From Zanthoxylum bungeanum (Eukaryota > Streptophyta > Magnoliopsida > Sapindales > Rutaceae), in the NCBI GenBank assembly GCA_019454045.1, contig SKCR01023800.1:124001-188000 (forward strand): 64,000 nt of DNA. The letters run 5' to 3'. The notes beneath the pieces are model-generated. The model was not told where the DNA came from and made no database searches. It saw nothing but the letters and a program-made list of their open reading frames with translations. Position 1 is the first letter of the stretch. Each line of letters begins with the position of its first letter. Made by a program: the position numbers and the translations under genes. Positions 33,959 through 46,132 of this stretch are shown here, piece after piece.

Positions 33959-34112
33959 CAAATAGGATTCTTCATACAATATCATACCATAATCGAAATC
34001 ATTGTCATACATAAGACCGATATGGTCAATACATAGCATATACTTACTTAGATCGCCGAATAGCCAGCAGTTGTAGTCACCGACACTCTAACCTATGCTC
34101 TGATACCATCAT
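33959..34112 (-). mobile_element. G1' internal region with tRNA-Met primer site
   Basis: Read on the minus strand from 34,112: primer site TGGTATCAGAGCA (34,096-34,108). Then comes GTGTCGGTGACTACAACTGC, GGCTATTCGG, GACCATATCGGTC and GAAGAATCCTAT followed by a purine-rich end. This is colinear with the G1 internal regions (45,800, 48,373, 60,913), including the sequence that leads to their polypurine tract. It is about 150 bp long and non-coding. No 3' LTR follows; array 3 starts instead. Confidence 0.72.
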
Positions 34113-35763
34113 TGTAACATCCCTCTTTAGCAGCAATGTTACCGGCATGAGACAGGCTAAACCCATCTCCATAAGCCTCTGATTCTAGAAAAATTTCGGC
34201 ATGATGTATTTGTTATATCATGCAACCTGGCCTAAAGCCAGCATCCATAAACAACAATCTAAACATAAACTACTAGACTCTTTATTTCCCCAAGACCTGG
34301 TGACTGGTTGACTGCAACGCTGCTATCCGACCGTTCCGTAACTTTGAAATCTACGATCAACCGTTTAGGTTGCCAACCTGCAAAACTCAAACAATGTAGT
34401 ATAATGAGTCATAAGACTCAGTAAGTAACTATGCTCCTACCTTGAGCATCATACACAAGCAAGGTTTTAATTCCAGTTTACATATTATGCCTGGGATTTC
34501 TAAGTGGTTCACACATTCTCTAAATTACCAACTGTTCATACTGTCTGTTTCCTAGCCAATTGGCAAACATTCTTTTTCTTATATTCCTTTAATGTGAGCA
34601 TTCATACACTGATCTCTTTTTGTTTTCTACTGACGTGCTTCCTAGCTTATTCATTTGAAATCATTGCATACTTATTTATATCAATCTGAATATATCATCG
34701 AATTATCTGTACAATCACTTATATATCTCATATCGTTTTCACATAAATCATGTATCAATTATTTGAAGTCACATGTACTAGTCACTTGTATATATAACTT
34801 TCACATCGTATACAAATCGTTTTAATTCATAACACACGTCAAACAATACTCCCTTTTGCTCTTTTAATCATTTCCTTTATTTTTAATCATATAAGTTACA
34901 ACATGCAGTTCTTCTCTAACTTGAATAATTCAATAACCAACAATCATTCACATTCATTCTTACTTATAACTTTTACATATATCTAGCATTAACATATTCA
35001 TTGTGGAACATATATATCATTCATGGTATATCATATAGCAGTGTTCACATACATATACATATACATATCATTTTCTTATCTTCTTATCTTTCTCTAACTT
35101 TGCTACCTCAAGCTTAGGTGAATTATTAAAGTTATCTTCTTACCATTTTATTTAACACATCATTGATTCATCATAGATAATCCATATTAACTATATATAC
35201 AACAGATATGCATCTCATCATCATGTGTATGCACTAGTGCTGGTTTGTGCAAACAATGCTCGTACAGAACCCATTACCTATTTTAGAATAGGTATGGGGT
35301 GAATTCCATCTGAACGGATCCTATCCAGCACCACTACCATGCAACATACAATTGTAGATCATATGTGCACACATAGGTAACAATATCATCGTGCGCAAAT
35401 ATCATATGCATGAATCACATGAACTTTAAAAGCTTTAATTCATATTAACATCTTATAACTTCACTTTGCTTGGAAAGTTTCTTTCTTTTTAGAAAACTCA
35501 CAATTCTTCATAATACATTCTATTTAGAAAATATTCTTTGGAAAAAAAACTTTTTCGGAAAACTCATACGTGAAATTTCCTTCGTTTTTATGTTTTAGAA
35601 AACTCTTTTGCTAAAAATCTGCTTTTTGAAAACTCATTCTGAAATTCTTTCTTGTTCTGGTACCTTTTTTTCTAAAACCATCTTTCTAAGTTCTTTTCTA
35701 AAACTCTTTTCTGAAAACTGAAATCTGAAATCCTTTTTCTGAAAACCAAACTGAAATCTAAGA

Positions 35764-35765
<2 letters not shown>

Positions 35766-35804
<39 letters not shown>
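35766..35804 (+). repeat. Homopolymer of 39 T
   Basis: Uninterrupted T39 (A39 in element orientation) directly beside the 18-bp minisatellite in the G1' LTR. Length is likely to vary between individuals and may be affected by sequencing error. Confidence 0.95.
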
Positions 35805-35817
35805 CTGAAAATCGAAT

Positions 35818-36022
35818 CTCCGCCGTAGGCGCATCTCCGCCCGAAGGTGCATCTCCGCCCGTAGGTGCATCTTCGCCCGAAGGCGCATCTCCGCCCATAG
35901 GCGCATCTTCACCCGAAGGCGCATCTTCACCCGAAGGCGCATCTCCGCTCGTAGGCGCATCTCCGCCCGTAGGCGCATCTCTGCCCGTAGGCGCATCTCC
36001 GCCCGAAGGCGCATCTCCGCCC
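35818..36022 (+). repeat. 18-bp minisatellite in the G1' LTR
   Basis: About eleven head-to-tail copies of GCATCTCCGCCCGAAGGC, with variants GTAGGC, TTCACC and CTCGTAGGC. Because 18 is a multiple of three it yields spurious repetitive open frames on the minus strand (GDAPSG repeats). Much GC-richer than the LTR around it. Confidence 0.93.
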
Positions 36023-39000
36023 AGGAATGTACCATCTGAGCGCTGAGGATCTAGGAGCATCCCCCCAGTCCTCCACATGTGTACATGTGTCAAATCCGTC
36101 AATTCCAATTAGTGTATAACTTGGATGGGTCAAATCCCAAATCTCGAATCCATATGAAATCCGTCAATTCCAACTGAATCTCAAGTCACATATTGGGGTG
36201 AGTTTTTCCCTCATGCCCCAAAAACCATAAAACTCATGCTTTAACATCTCAAAACTAAGAGAAACATTTTTGGGAATATATTGTCTTTTGAAAAAAAACA
36301 TTCGAAACTTTTCTTTGAAACATTTTGAATCTTTGAAAACATTCTTAGCTTTTGCTCAACTGCTGAAAATCTTAGCACACATATATATATATATGTATTT
36401 CTTATGCTTTATTCTACTCCAGCCATACTTTCTTACCGTGTCATATGTGTTCATGTACATATTCTTGCAAACTCATAAATTAATGACATATGCATTCTAT
36501 TCCTTACATGTTTTTATTTTGAGTTAACTCGTTGTTCTATATGTCTTGTCATCCTCATCATACTTTACGTATAACACACATGCTCATTTACACGATGAGT
36601 TGTTATAACTTAATAAATCCACACACTTTGATAAGTATTTACACACAGTGTTATAAATTCATACTCAAGTTAACTTGTATTAACTTTTCGACCATATTAT
36701 CACATCAACACAATTTACATTCAACTTGTGCTCAACCGCTCTCGTACTATTCAAACATAAAACCAATATCGAAAATTTCATAATTATACCTACACACATG
36801 CAATCAAAACTATTATACTATATCATACTTCACACAAATCCAAACTTTGAGTTCTCAGTTCTTAAACTTATTTAACTATTTCTCAAATATCAACATGTGC
36901 TCAAGGATCTCATTTATATATATTTATATGCACATATACTCTATGTTCATTTATGCATGCCTCAAGATACTTGTGCATAAAACACATACTCATTATATAC
37001 AAGCTTACTTATTTCTCCGTGCATACTTGCCCACTTTTGTACATATATACTTACTTCCTTATAATTTATCATTCTTTAAACTTTAATCTCATTCCCTAGG
37101 GTGTAATTTATATAGCCCATAAACCCAAGTATTCTTATGTTACACTCATAATTATTTGCTCACATTTCATGTATACTCAAATACTTTATCATTCTTATAC
37201 TTTCAATCTAAGGCTCACTATTATCTTACTGCTTATATACACATATATTCTTCCTATGTTAGGGTTGCATATATCTTTATAAAATATCTTTATTATCTAA
37301 ATTCAAACAAAACACGTCTCAAGTATTCATCGCATAGGTTACTAACCTGGAACTCTTACGTTATCCGAGTTTGATACCTTCTATTGTAACCATCAGGTAT
37401 CCAAAGCATGTACACATCAACTCCACTTCCTTTAATTCACAAATATATTTAACTTATCAGTGTCAGAATACTCATTCACTTTATCATATCATGCACTTTA
37501 TTTTCGCTATGCATTCATCATTAACACACATTCTTCATCTACTTCACAAGTCATCAAACAATGCATTACCATATACCTTTATTACTACCAATCTTTATTC
37601 CAATTCACAAAGATGCAAACCTCATTCCATTATTACCCATTTCGGCCAATATGCACATTTTCAAGTTTAGCACTTTTCAATAATTTTCATTATCATATAT
37701 AAACATTCATCCTAATACGCATTATTCATCATCAAGCCATTATCAAATCATGGAAATCATCCCCACAAACATATATCAAACTTGATCAAACCATAAAACA
37801 CAACTTACTAATTTTTGCCATGTTTTCCAGCAGTGTTACTATCTGAACAAGTCTCGGTTTCTTCATCATTTTAGGAGAAATTTAATTCCAATTGAACACC
37901 AAATTTACAAGAATTTATTTAACACCTTAATGAACAAAACTCATACTTACCACTTAGCCTAATTCAACTCCTAATGTCCACATATTAATTGATTTATAGC
38001 TAGCTGTCTGCATGAAAATATGACAGAACCAGCCCCAATCATCATGCTTTAAATTTTCCAATACTCAAAATTGCATAAAACCATTTTGCAGGCATATATA
38101 TAAGACATAAGGCAACAAGTTTCATATTTTACACTTGTGCTAATTCCACTTCCAAGGCCACGTAAATCAGAGTACAAACCGATCTTACTGTTTTCGACTA
38201 AACTGTCCAATTATATCTTTTGCATTTCTCATTCCAATCATCATTTTAAGTTTGAGTCATCATTAATCACCAACAAAAAACAAAAAACAACCCATCCTTA
38301 TTACCCCTCAATTTTGGCCAGCCCTTAGAGAAAAGAAAATTGTGCATTTCAACTCGTAATGCTTCAATACATGTTCATATTATCACTAAATGTAGAAAAT
38401 ACATGCTACAAGCTCTATTGAAGCTAAAATTCCAAATTGAAATCCTAGGGTTCAAAAGTTGCGAATTTGGGGCCTCTAAATTTCTTTTGAAACTGAAATA
38501 AAGAAAAAGGAAAAAGAAAAAGAAAAGAAGCTCATGTGTAATAATGAAGCCGGAATCCATTATTTGTTGCTTCTAATGGCTTGGGGATGAAGGGAAAATG
38601 AGAAAGCGTTTTTGGGAACCAAATTTTTTTTTGAGCATGAAGAAGGTGATGAAAATTTCTCTTTTTATAAAAGAGGGCTGATTTTTTCTGTATTTAAAAG
38701 AGTGGAGAAGATTTTGCCACATGTCATAATTTCTAGACATTTCCCGAAATTACTATAGCTGCCACTGCAATCTTAATTTTTGACTTAGTTCTGCTCTGAT
38801 TTTGGGAAAATATTCAACTCAAAGTTTGTGTGTCTATGTCTTAGCTTCGAAAAGGTATATTATTCGTCAAAATCAGAGTTAAAACGAAAATATTACGGCT
38901 TTTTTACTAACAGCTGTTCAAAATGAAAAATTTAGCGGAAAAGCGCTAAAACTTTAAAATTTATCCCGAGTCTCCGGTTGGGATTTCTAAGTCATGGAAA

Positions 39001-39087
39001 TCATTTTTATATCATAAAGTGAATATTAACATGCTTCGCATAATTATTTACTATGTTGGGCAGGTTACACGCTACCGGTCTGTTACA

Positions 39088-40841
39088 TATGTGACTATGG
39101 AAATTGTTATTTTATCATTTTTTAATTGGATTACATAAATATAAAGTGATAAAAGTCCTTATGATTAGTTTCAGAATATACGATATGAGACAGTATTATC
39201 CACTAAGGTTTAATCATTAAACATCCCTAGTCGTAGTATTATCAAGATTGGACATCGATAATGCGGAATAGACTAGTTTTGCACTTGTGCTCATTGTGGG
39301 AGCATAACGGCATAGTTCTTATGTATTTAAGTATTGGATGCTTATGCAAGTGTGATAGGAGGTTGTGTTTACCAATGGTACGGAAACAGCTTCGCTCCGG
39401 ATAGACCCCACGGAATCCCATTGGTTGTATGACAATGTGTCTATGGGAATCCGATTCAGGGTAGTTGTATTTGGTCTTAACCTGAGACTTGCATCACTAA
39501 TACTTGCGACAATCATTACGCTTTAGTTTTGGTCGTCCGGGACTTTAACAGGTTCTGTGTATGCCTCTTCTGGGCTTATTGAGAATCGTAGAGTATTGGA
39601 TGTGATGTCAATATGGAAGTATCACTTCAGTCATATGAAGATGATGATCACACAGGGATACAGAACTGGTACTCTAATGTGTTTCAACCATCGGGATAAT
39701 GTGACAACGTCATGATTATCCGATTAAAGAGACTAGTTGCATGTGATCCGATATATGCTTCGTACGGGGCAGACACTACTCCAACCCCAGGCCTTACATG
39801 TGACATCTGATACTGGATCGCAATACGCAATACTACGTATTCTACGCCTGAAAAAGATTATATATTCTAGTAAGAATATTTCTGGAGAATTAGGTAGGCA
39901 CGGTGCTTTGCAATAAGCCAACCATTTCTTGTAAATCAGTTAGCACGGACTACGAGGTACGCACTTAATCTGATAGTCTGATAATCAGATTTACTGCCAA
40001 CATATCCAGAGGTCTCTTGGGTCGCTTCCAAAAGATTCACCGATGACAGTTGACTTAAATTAGAATTAATATGGGATTAATTAAGGGAGAGAAAATTAAT
40101 CTGGGATTAATTGAGGATTATTTAATCTGGGATTAAATGTGTTCGGAAGAGAAAGAGCGCGATTAATTTGGAATTAATCGTATAAAATAATTTAATAGTT
40201 AATTTTTATTATTCTATTTAATTTATTGATATGGACTAAAATTAATATATCGGATATATTACTAAGAATTGAATTTTATTACGAAATTAAAGTCGGACTT
40301 TAATATGAATGAACAGATTAATTTAGACTTAATTCTAAAGACATTCGTAATATATTACGATGAGTCGTATTTTAATTTAAATTAGTTTTTAATTTTTTTT
40401 CGATGAAAATCATTTAATCGGATTAAATGGATCCGAGCCACGGCAAACATTCGGTAGAAACCATTTGAATTTTGAATTCAAAAGTGGGGCCCACTTCACA
40501 TGTGGTAGTTGGGAGAGTGGTTGGCATTTATGACAAACCATCCACTTTCTAACCACATGGTTTTGGTTTTGGTAAAACCAAAGCCCCAACCACTTTGTTT
40601 AGGTGAAAAGGGTAAATGGTTTTTACCAAAAGCCATCTCTCTCTCACTTTCAACACACACAACACAAATAAAACCCTAGAACTACCACTATGGGCGTGAA
40701 CCTCTCATCTCTCTCTCTTTGATTTTGTTGCAAGAGTCTAGCACTTCCCATTGAGAGACACACATATTTCATTTCAAAGAAGCTAGCACTTCCAAAAGTC
40801 TTCTAAGGTGATGGGGAAACAAACTCAAACCTTGGAATCCT
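39088..40841 (+). mobile_element. Copia LTR fragment, plus orientation
   Basis: This is the reverse complement of the copia1-type LTR, lacking its first ~67 bases (lost or displaced at the G1' junction) and its last ~100 bases. Recognisable blocks include GACTAGTTTTGCACTTGTGC, TCGTACGGGGCAGACAC and, at 40,060-40,440, the palindrome cluster. It is joined on the left to the G1' LTR end and on the right, without target duplication, to the Tat 3' LTR. A 29-bp foreign patch lies at 40,748-40,776. Confidence 0.8.
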
Positions 40842-42127
40842 TGCTCCACTGCCTCTCACGTACCAACACCATCATTGTCTCACGTCCTTCTTTCACTGCC
40901 TCTCACGTAACAGCCTCTTACCTCACGTCCTTTGCTTCAACAGTCCTTCACTTGTCTCAATTCAGCGCAAATAATCACCCTAACCAGTAGCCCCAATTGA
41001 CGTCATAAAGCCCAGTGAATTGCCTTAGTTCACACCTACAAACAGTCCCCGAAAAAAATGCCCAAAATGCATCTAAAAAACTTCCCAAAATAGTCCAGAT
41101 TTTATCGTAAAACTACACCAGATGCTGCCCCGTAAAACCCATAAATCGCAAACTAAAACAGCCCCACATTACCGTAAAACAGTGAGCCTAAACCGTGACA
41201 AAAAACCACAGCGAAACATAGTGAAACAGTAGCCCAAACAGCGAAACAACGAGGAAAAACTTTGAACCAGTGAACCGGAGGAGTTGCGGAGCATCAACCT
41301 TTTAACAATCGCGTACCGCACTTCCGAGAGACGACTTAAGAGGTTAGACCTGAGAGCACCTTCTCTATTTATTTCTTTTTTTTTTATTTATTATGTTACT
41401 TTTATTTCACATGAGTATTATGGATTGAGCATGATGTGATTCCCAGAGATGAACTGAAGTGTTGTTCTCTCTTTGTGGTATATCGGATGGAAACCCGGAC
41501 ATAAATTCTGTAGCTGAATCTGATGAGCAATAGGTCTGAGACTGAGACAATGCGGTCTGCACTCGGGATAATACAATGCCACATAACACCATTGAGAGAC
41601 ACACATATTTCATTTCATCCAACCTTGTTTTGGGTATGATTTAGCCATTAGTATGTTATTTCTTTACACATGATTTAGTTATTTATTTTCGCATTAGGAA
41701 TTTAATTTGCATTTATGTTTAAGTTTGTTATTTATTTATATTGTCGTGTTATTGATTTGATGCATTTGTGTACTTGCGTGCTTGCCGTTATAATAACTTA
41801 CTTTTAAAGCATGCAAACTTAGATCTAGGCTTTATTTTCATGCACATGAATACATAAATATAATACTCTTGGGAATATATGTTGCATAGACTTGTTTAAA
41901 TTATTGCACAAATCCGTTCATTACAAGTGGCATAAGTAAGGGAACATTCCGAACCCAACGGTCTGAGGTCTTCCCTTGCGAAGGGTGAGTACGATCTTAA
42001 ATCATTTTCCCAGTTCACACCGGGTGGCGACTCCATTTTGTTCTCCGATTTAGTTCCTCCGTGAGCTATTCCATACTCCCAACTAGGCCGCGAGCCTAGA
42101 ACAGCGTCACCGATTTCTGTGCCTATA
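40842..42127 (+). mobile_element. Tat/Ogre-like element, 3' LTR (3' half)
   Basis: It starts TTGCTCCACTGCCTCTCACG and is colinear with about 18,347-19,653, ending CCTATA at 42,127 where the 5' LTR ends CCTACA. The first ~0.95 kb of the LTR is missing, replaced by the copia fragment. It is followed by AAAAG and then the continuation of G1 LTR1. Confidence 0.85.
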
Positions 42128-43049
42128 AAAAGTAGAGCAGAGAAAGCAGTGAGAAGAGACATGAAGCGAAGAGAGAGAGTCAAAGGAAGAAGAAGAAGAA
42201 TAAGACAACTAAAACCAGTGAGTTAAATTCAGTTCAACAACTTCAGTGTTTATAGGTGCATGAGGAAATCCATATGAGTATACTATGTAATGATTTTCTT
42301 AAGCTTTGATTAAATTTGACAAATTAGGGGTTTATGGGTTTAAATTGATTTGATGAAGAAAACTAAAAATTGAATTAAGAATGGTAATGATGAGTAATTA
42401 GAGTAATCCAACAATGATTTTAATCTTGAAATGAAAGAAATAAAATTAGATTAAGAAATAATAGATTTGAGGAAAAATGACATGAACCCTAGTAGAAATT
42501 GGGAAAAAAACCGATGGTAGGATGAATTGATGATAAAAGGTGATATAAAGGTAGTGAAATCTGGACAATAAATTTAAATGAGATTCTAAAATATGTATAT
42601 ATTATGTGTACAAGAGAAGTAGTGAAAGTTATGAAGACAATAAGAACAGAAACAATACTCGTAGAAAGAGGATGACAATAGTAATAGTTGTAGTGGAAAA
42701 AGAAGAACCAGATATTATAATAGTAGAGAAAGAGGAGAAGACAGCAGTAGTATTAGTAGTGGTATTGGATGTGTCTATAATTGAGAAATGTGAAGTATGA
42801 ATTATCAGTGGATAGTAAAATAGTTCTGAAATTTGAAATGAATTTAGTAATGAAAATGAGTCATGAAAGTGTTCTGTGAATAATTGATGAAATTAGTGGT
42901 GTTGATCTGATTTTTGAATGTTTGTAAGTATCAGTAGTGTTGTTTGAAACAAGTTTTAGCAGTGTGATTGTATATCTATAGTGAATATGGACTTGTGGTA
43001 TGCATTCTGAGTTTGAAGCACAGATTGGATCATAGAGTCTACCATTAAA

Positions 43050-43890
43050 TCTAAATTAGGGGTTCGAGTCAGAACATTGAAGGGTCAGACCCTGAAAGAT
43101 AATCAGACCCACATGAGCTTCAGAGTAGACCATGAAATCAGCCCCGGAGTGGCCTCCAAAAAGCCTCTGAATTGGCCTTAAATTTGCTTAGATCAACCCC
43201 TGAATAAACCACAAGTAACCCCGAAATGATAGAACCTGTTATGGTATCCCCTGACCCTGAATCTGATCAGCCTTTGCCCCTAATGAACTTTAGACCATGA
43301 TCAGTACTCAGAGTCAGTTTCTGCTTTTAAAAAAAATGAAAAAATGACTCATGGCCTTAACTAAGGCAGACCTTGACATCGGACCTTGAAGGCAGATCCT
43401 GAAGGCAGACCCTGAGTCAGACTCTGAGCAGACCAAAGATCAGACCTTATCAGCTAAGACTTGATTTAGACTTTGACTACTTAATATTGGGTCAAACCCT
43501 GGCATTGGAAGAGATTCAGACCCTGATCAACAAGTATCGTCAGACCCTGACTAATCTTCTAAAGTCTGCCCCTGACCTATGAGCAGACCCTGTTTAGACT
43601 TTACGATTTGCCCCTAAAATCAGATCCTGATCCAACCTTATTTTTTTTTTAACAGACCCTTACTTCTGACCAGACTTTGCTTCTGATCCGACTTTGCCTT
43701 TGATCAGCCCCTGACCAGTCACCATTTCAGACCCTGGTCAGTGAAATAATTCAGACTCTGAAAACTTAAATCTAGATCAGAACCTGATCAGTAAGTAGTA
43801 TCAGACTCTAAGAACTGGGAGTTGAGTCAGACCCTACCCAGGAGTTCAGTCAGCCCCTTAAAATGAAGAGCCGAGGAGTTCGATCCTTGC
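43050..43890 (+). repeat. Degenerate CAGACCCTGA-rich tract in G1 LTR1
   Basis: Roughly 0.8 kb in which CAGACCCTGA and close variants (CAGATCCTGA, CCTGACCAG, CAGACTCTGA) recur at irregular spacing. It is not a clean tandem array. The same tract is in LTR4 (62,490-63,300) and is missing from LTR2 and LTR3. Confidence 0.7.
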
Positions 43891-44334
43891 AAAATAGAAC
43901 CAAATTAGCCTCTACAATATGAAAATAATTTGAAAGTTAATAGTTTATGAGTGTATATGTGTATTAGTATAGTAGTATAAGCATATGGTGCATAAAGAAG
44001 AGCAAGCATTAGCATGGTAAAGGAATAATGCATTCTGCATGCACGTTGTATGAACTTTCCAGAACTGAAGTTGAGGATGATTTTGAAATTTAGATAGTTT
44101 TAAGGAAAGTTTTCAGATACTTTTGAAAGAAAGGCTTTCAGAAAATATTTGATATAGTTTTAAGTTTTAAAAGCATGAGTTTATGGTTTTCTAGGCATGA
44201 GGGAAAAAAACTCACCCCAGTATGTAACTTGAGATACAGATGGAATTCACGGACAAAGTCATGTGCACATGTAGAGGACTGAGGGGACGCTCTCAGATCC
44301 GCAACCAGGACTACAGGTGGCAGATCCCCGAAAT

Positions 44335-44530
44335 CCTAGTATGGTGGCTACATTGCCAGTTGAGCTGTTGTCCTGGGTGTAAAGCTCTACATTGCCAGTT
44401 GAGCTGTTGTCCTGGACGTAGGGCACCATCAGCCTCAGAGATGCCGCAGTTGAGCTGTTGTCCTCGGCATCGAGTATTATCAGTTTTCAGAGATGCTGTA
44501 GTTGAGCTATTGTCCTAGGCATCGAGTATC
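44335..44530 (+). repeat. Minisatellite in G1 LTR1 (GTTGAGCTGTTGTCCTGG unit)
   Basis: Four copies of a ~50-60-bp unit carrying CAGTTGAGCTGTTGTCCTGG. It sits at the position occupied by an unrelated 18-bp minisatellite in the G1' LTR. Also present in LTR4 at 63,775-63,960. Confidence 0.85.
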
Positions 44531-45799
44531 ATTAGTTTTCAGTTTTCAGATTTTCAGTACACATCTTTCAGATTTTCAGTGCCGAGATTTCAGAAATCAG
44601 ATTATAGTAAATAGTTTTCAGAAACAGAATTTAGAAACAATATTTCAGATTTCAGTTTTCAGTTATAGCTTTCAGAAAGTGCTTTTAGGAAAAGAAAGTT
44701 TCCAGAAATAGTATTTTTTATAAGAGATACAAGTTTTAAGCAGAAATCGGTTTTCAAGTGAAGTTTTCAACAAGAAGTATTTTCTAGGAGCATAACATGT
44801 TAAAGTATAGCATGGTTACAAATCATGCATATAAATCATGTATTCTAGTAATTTTGAGATGCATATAGTTGATGCAAATGCATGATAGCGTAATCACATT
44901 CATGTAAGTATATAACAGATGTTTATATATATTATATGTCTATATATAATGAGTTTTTCAGAGGGCATTGAGGTATGATAACATTACTATATATATATAT
45001 ATATATATGAGTACGTGATTAATAATAGTTTGTGAATAGAAATGATATTTTTATCATACTGATTTGATGATATTTCATGAAAGTAAAAGAAATAAAGTAT
45101 AATGATTGTCTGAGCTAATTAACTAAGGGTTATAAGAAAGTGGAGTAATATTAGAGTAGCGCAGCAGAAGCGTGTGGGATATGATATAGTGAATAAGAAT
45201 ATGGAAACTTGATATGTATATCATGCATGATTCAGAGAGAGTATCAACAGTAAAGAAAATAAATGTTTGCGAAAACCATAGGAGTCATCTAGTGAATCCA
45301 GACTTAGGATATATTTCTGTGATCACTTAGATAGTTAGATTAATAAATAAAATGGAATTCAGACCTTGCTTGTGTTTGATGCTCAAGGTAGGAGCATAGT
45401 TACTTATTAAGTCTTATGACTCACTCCATAACAGTATTCTGAGTTTTGTAGGTTGGCGACCTAATCGGTCGACCGGAGATAGCAGAGTTGCAGAGGAGCA
45501 AGATAGCAGCGTTGCAGTCAGCCAGTCACCAGGTCTTGGGAGTATGAGTCCAATTGTAAAAAGTCTGTATTAGTCGAGTTGTATAAGATTGAAATTTTTT
45601 TTGTACATACGTATTTTTGGGCTTGGTGCCCCAGTTATATGAAAGTTCAGTTTACCATTTATGCATTTTATTATTTATTGGGCCCATTAGAATTCATTGC
45701 ATTGCATAATTTCAAGTCATTCATACAAGTTAGCTAGAGGCTTACGGTGATAGACCAGTCTATTACCTGCCGGTAACATCTCCCTAGCGGGATGTTACA

Positions 45800-46132
45800 A
45801 AGATGGTATCAGAGCATAGATTTATAGAGTGTCGGTGACTCTTGCAGCTGCTGGTATTCGATAATTTGAATAAATATATATTATAGACCATATCGGTCTC
45901 TTATTTGAGAATGATTTTGATTATAACGTGCTATATATGAGTATTAGAAGACTGAGTTGAATAATATGTATTAGAATTATAGCAACGAATATGAATTGAA
46001 TACTCTGTATGAAAATGCTGTGTATGAACATGATCTGAATGTTAGCATGGCTATGATATATGTATGTTTATGCTTTATTATCGAATGCTCGGAGCAGGAT
46101 TCGAGGACGAATCCTATATAAGGAGAGGTGAA
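45800..46132 (+). mobile_element. G1 internal region 1 (333 bp)
   Basis: The primer site TGGTATCAGAGCA is at 45,804-45,816, five bases inside LTR1. The end is TCGAGGACGAATCCTATATA followed by AGGAGAGGTGAA, a polypurine tract directly before LTR2. The TTCGAGGACGAA..AAGG end is typical of the last bases of Tekay-like pol and polypurine tract, so all coding DNA between the leader and this end has been lost. Confidence 0.85.

Larger units (their letters stand above)
34113..39087 (-). mobile_element. G1' giant LTR (about 4.98 kb)
   Basis: The plus-strand left end is TGTAACATCCC next to the primer site; the right end is GGTCTGTTACA at 39,087, so the termini form a TGTAACA/TGTTACA inverted pair. 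The minus-strand TATA box is TTTTATAAAAAG near 38,665. Homology to G1 LTRs is clear around 36,040-36,200 (complement of the CATGTGCACATGTAGAGGAC region) and in the TTTCAGA-rich segment (35,460-35,760). It is AT-rich and non-coding; the many open frames at 36,270-37,700 have low-complexity products. Confidence 0.7.
42128..45799 (+). mobile_element. G1 LTR1, remaining 3.7 kb
   Basis: It continues the LTR broken at 17,403; the flanks join as GGAAGGAAAG plus TAGAGCAGAGAAAGC, as in LTR4. It ends GGGATGTTACA at 45,799. With the 5' piece LTR1 is about 4.0 kb. It contains a CAGACCCTGA-rich tract (43,050-43,890), a minisatellite (44,335-44,530), a TTTCAGA-rich segment (44,530-44,760) and a TA microsatellite (44,985-45,008). 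A 64-codon open frame at 42,606-42,800 recurs in the other LTRs. Confidence 0.85.

Noticed and set aside
35634..36108. Overlapping minus-strand frames encoding GDAPSG or AEMRLR repeats
   Set aside because: These are translations of an 18-bp minisatellite and a T39 run in an LTR, not genes.
36270..37702. Series of plus-strand frames rich in Ile, Tyr, Ser, His
   Set aside because: They lie in AT-rich non-coding LTR sequence, have no domain similarity and are on the strand opposite to the element.
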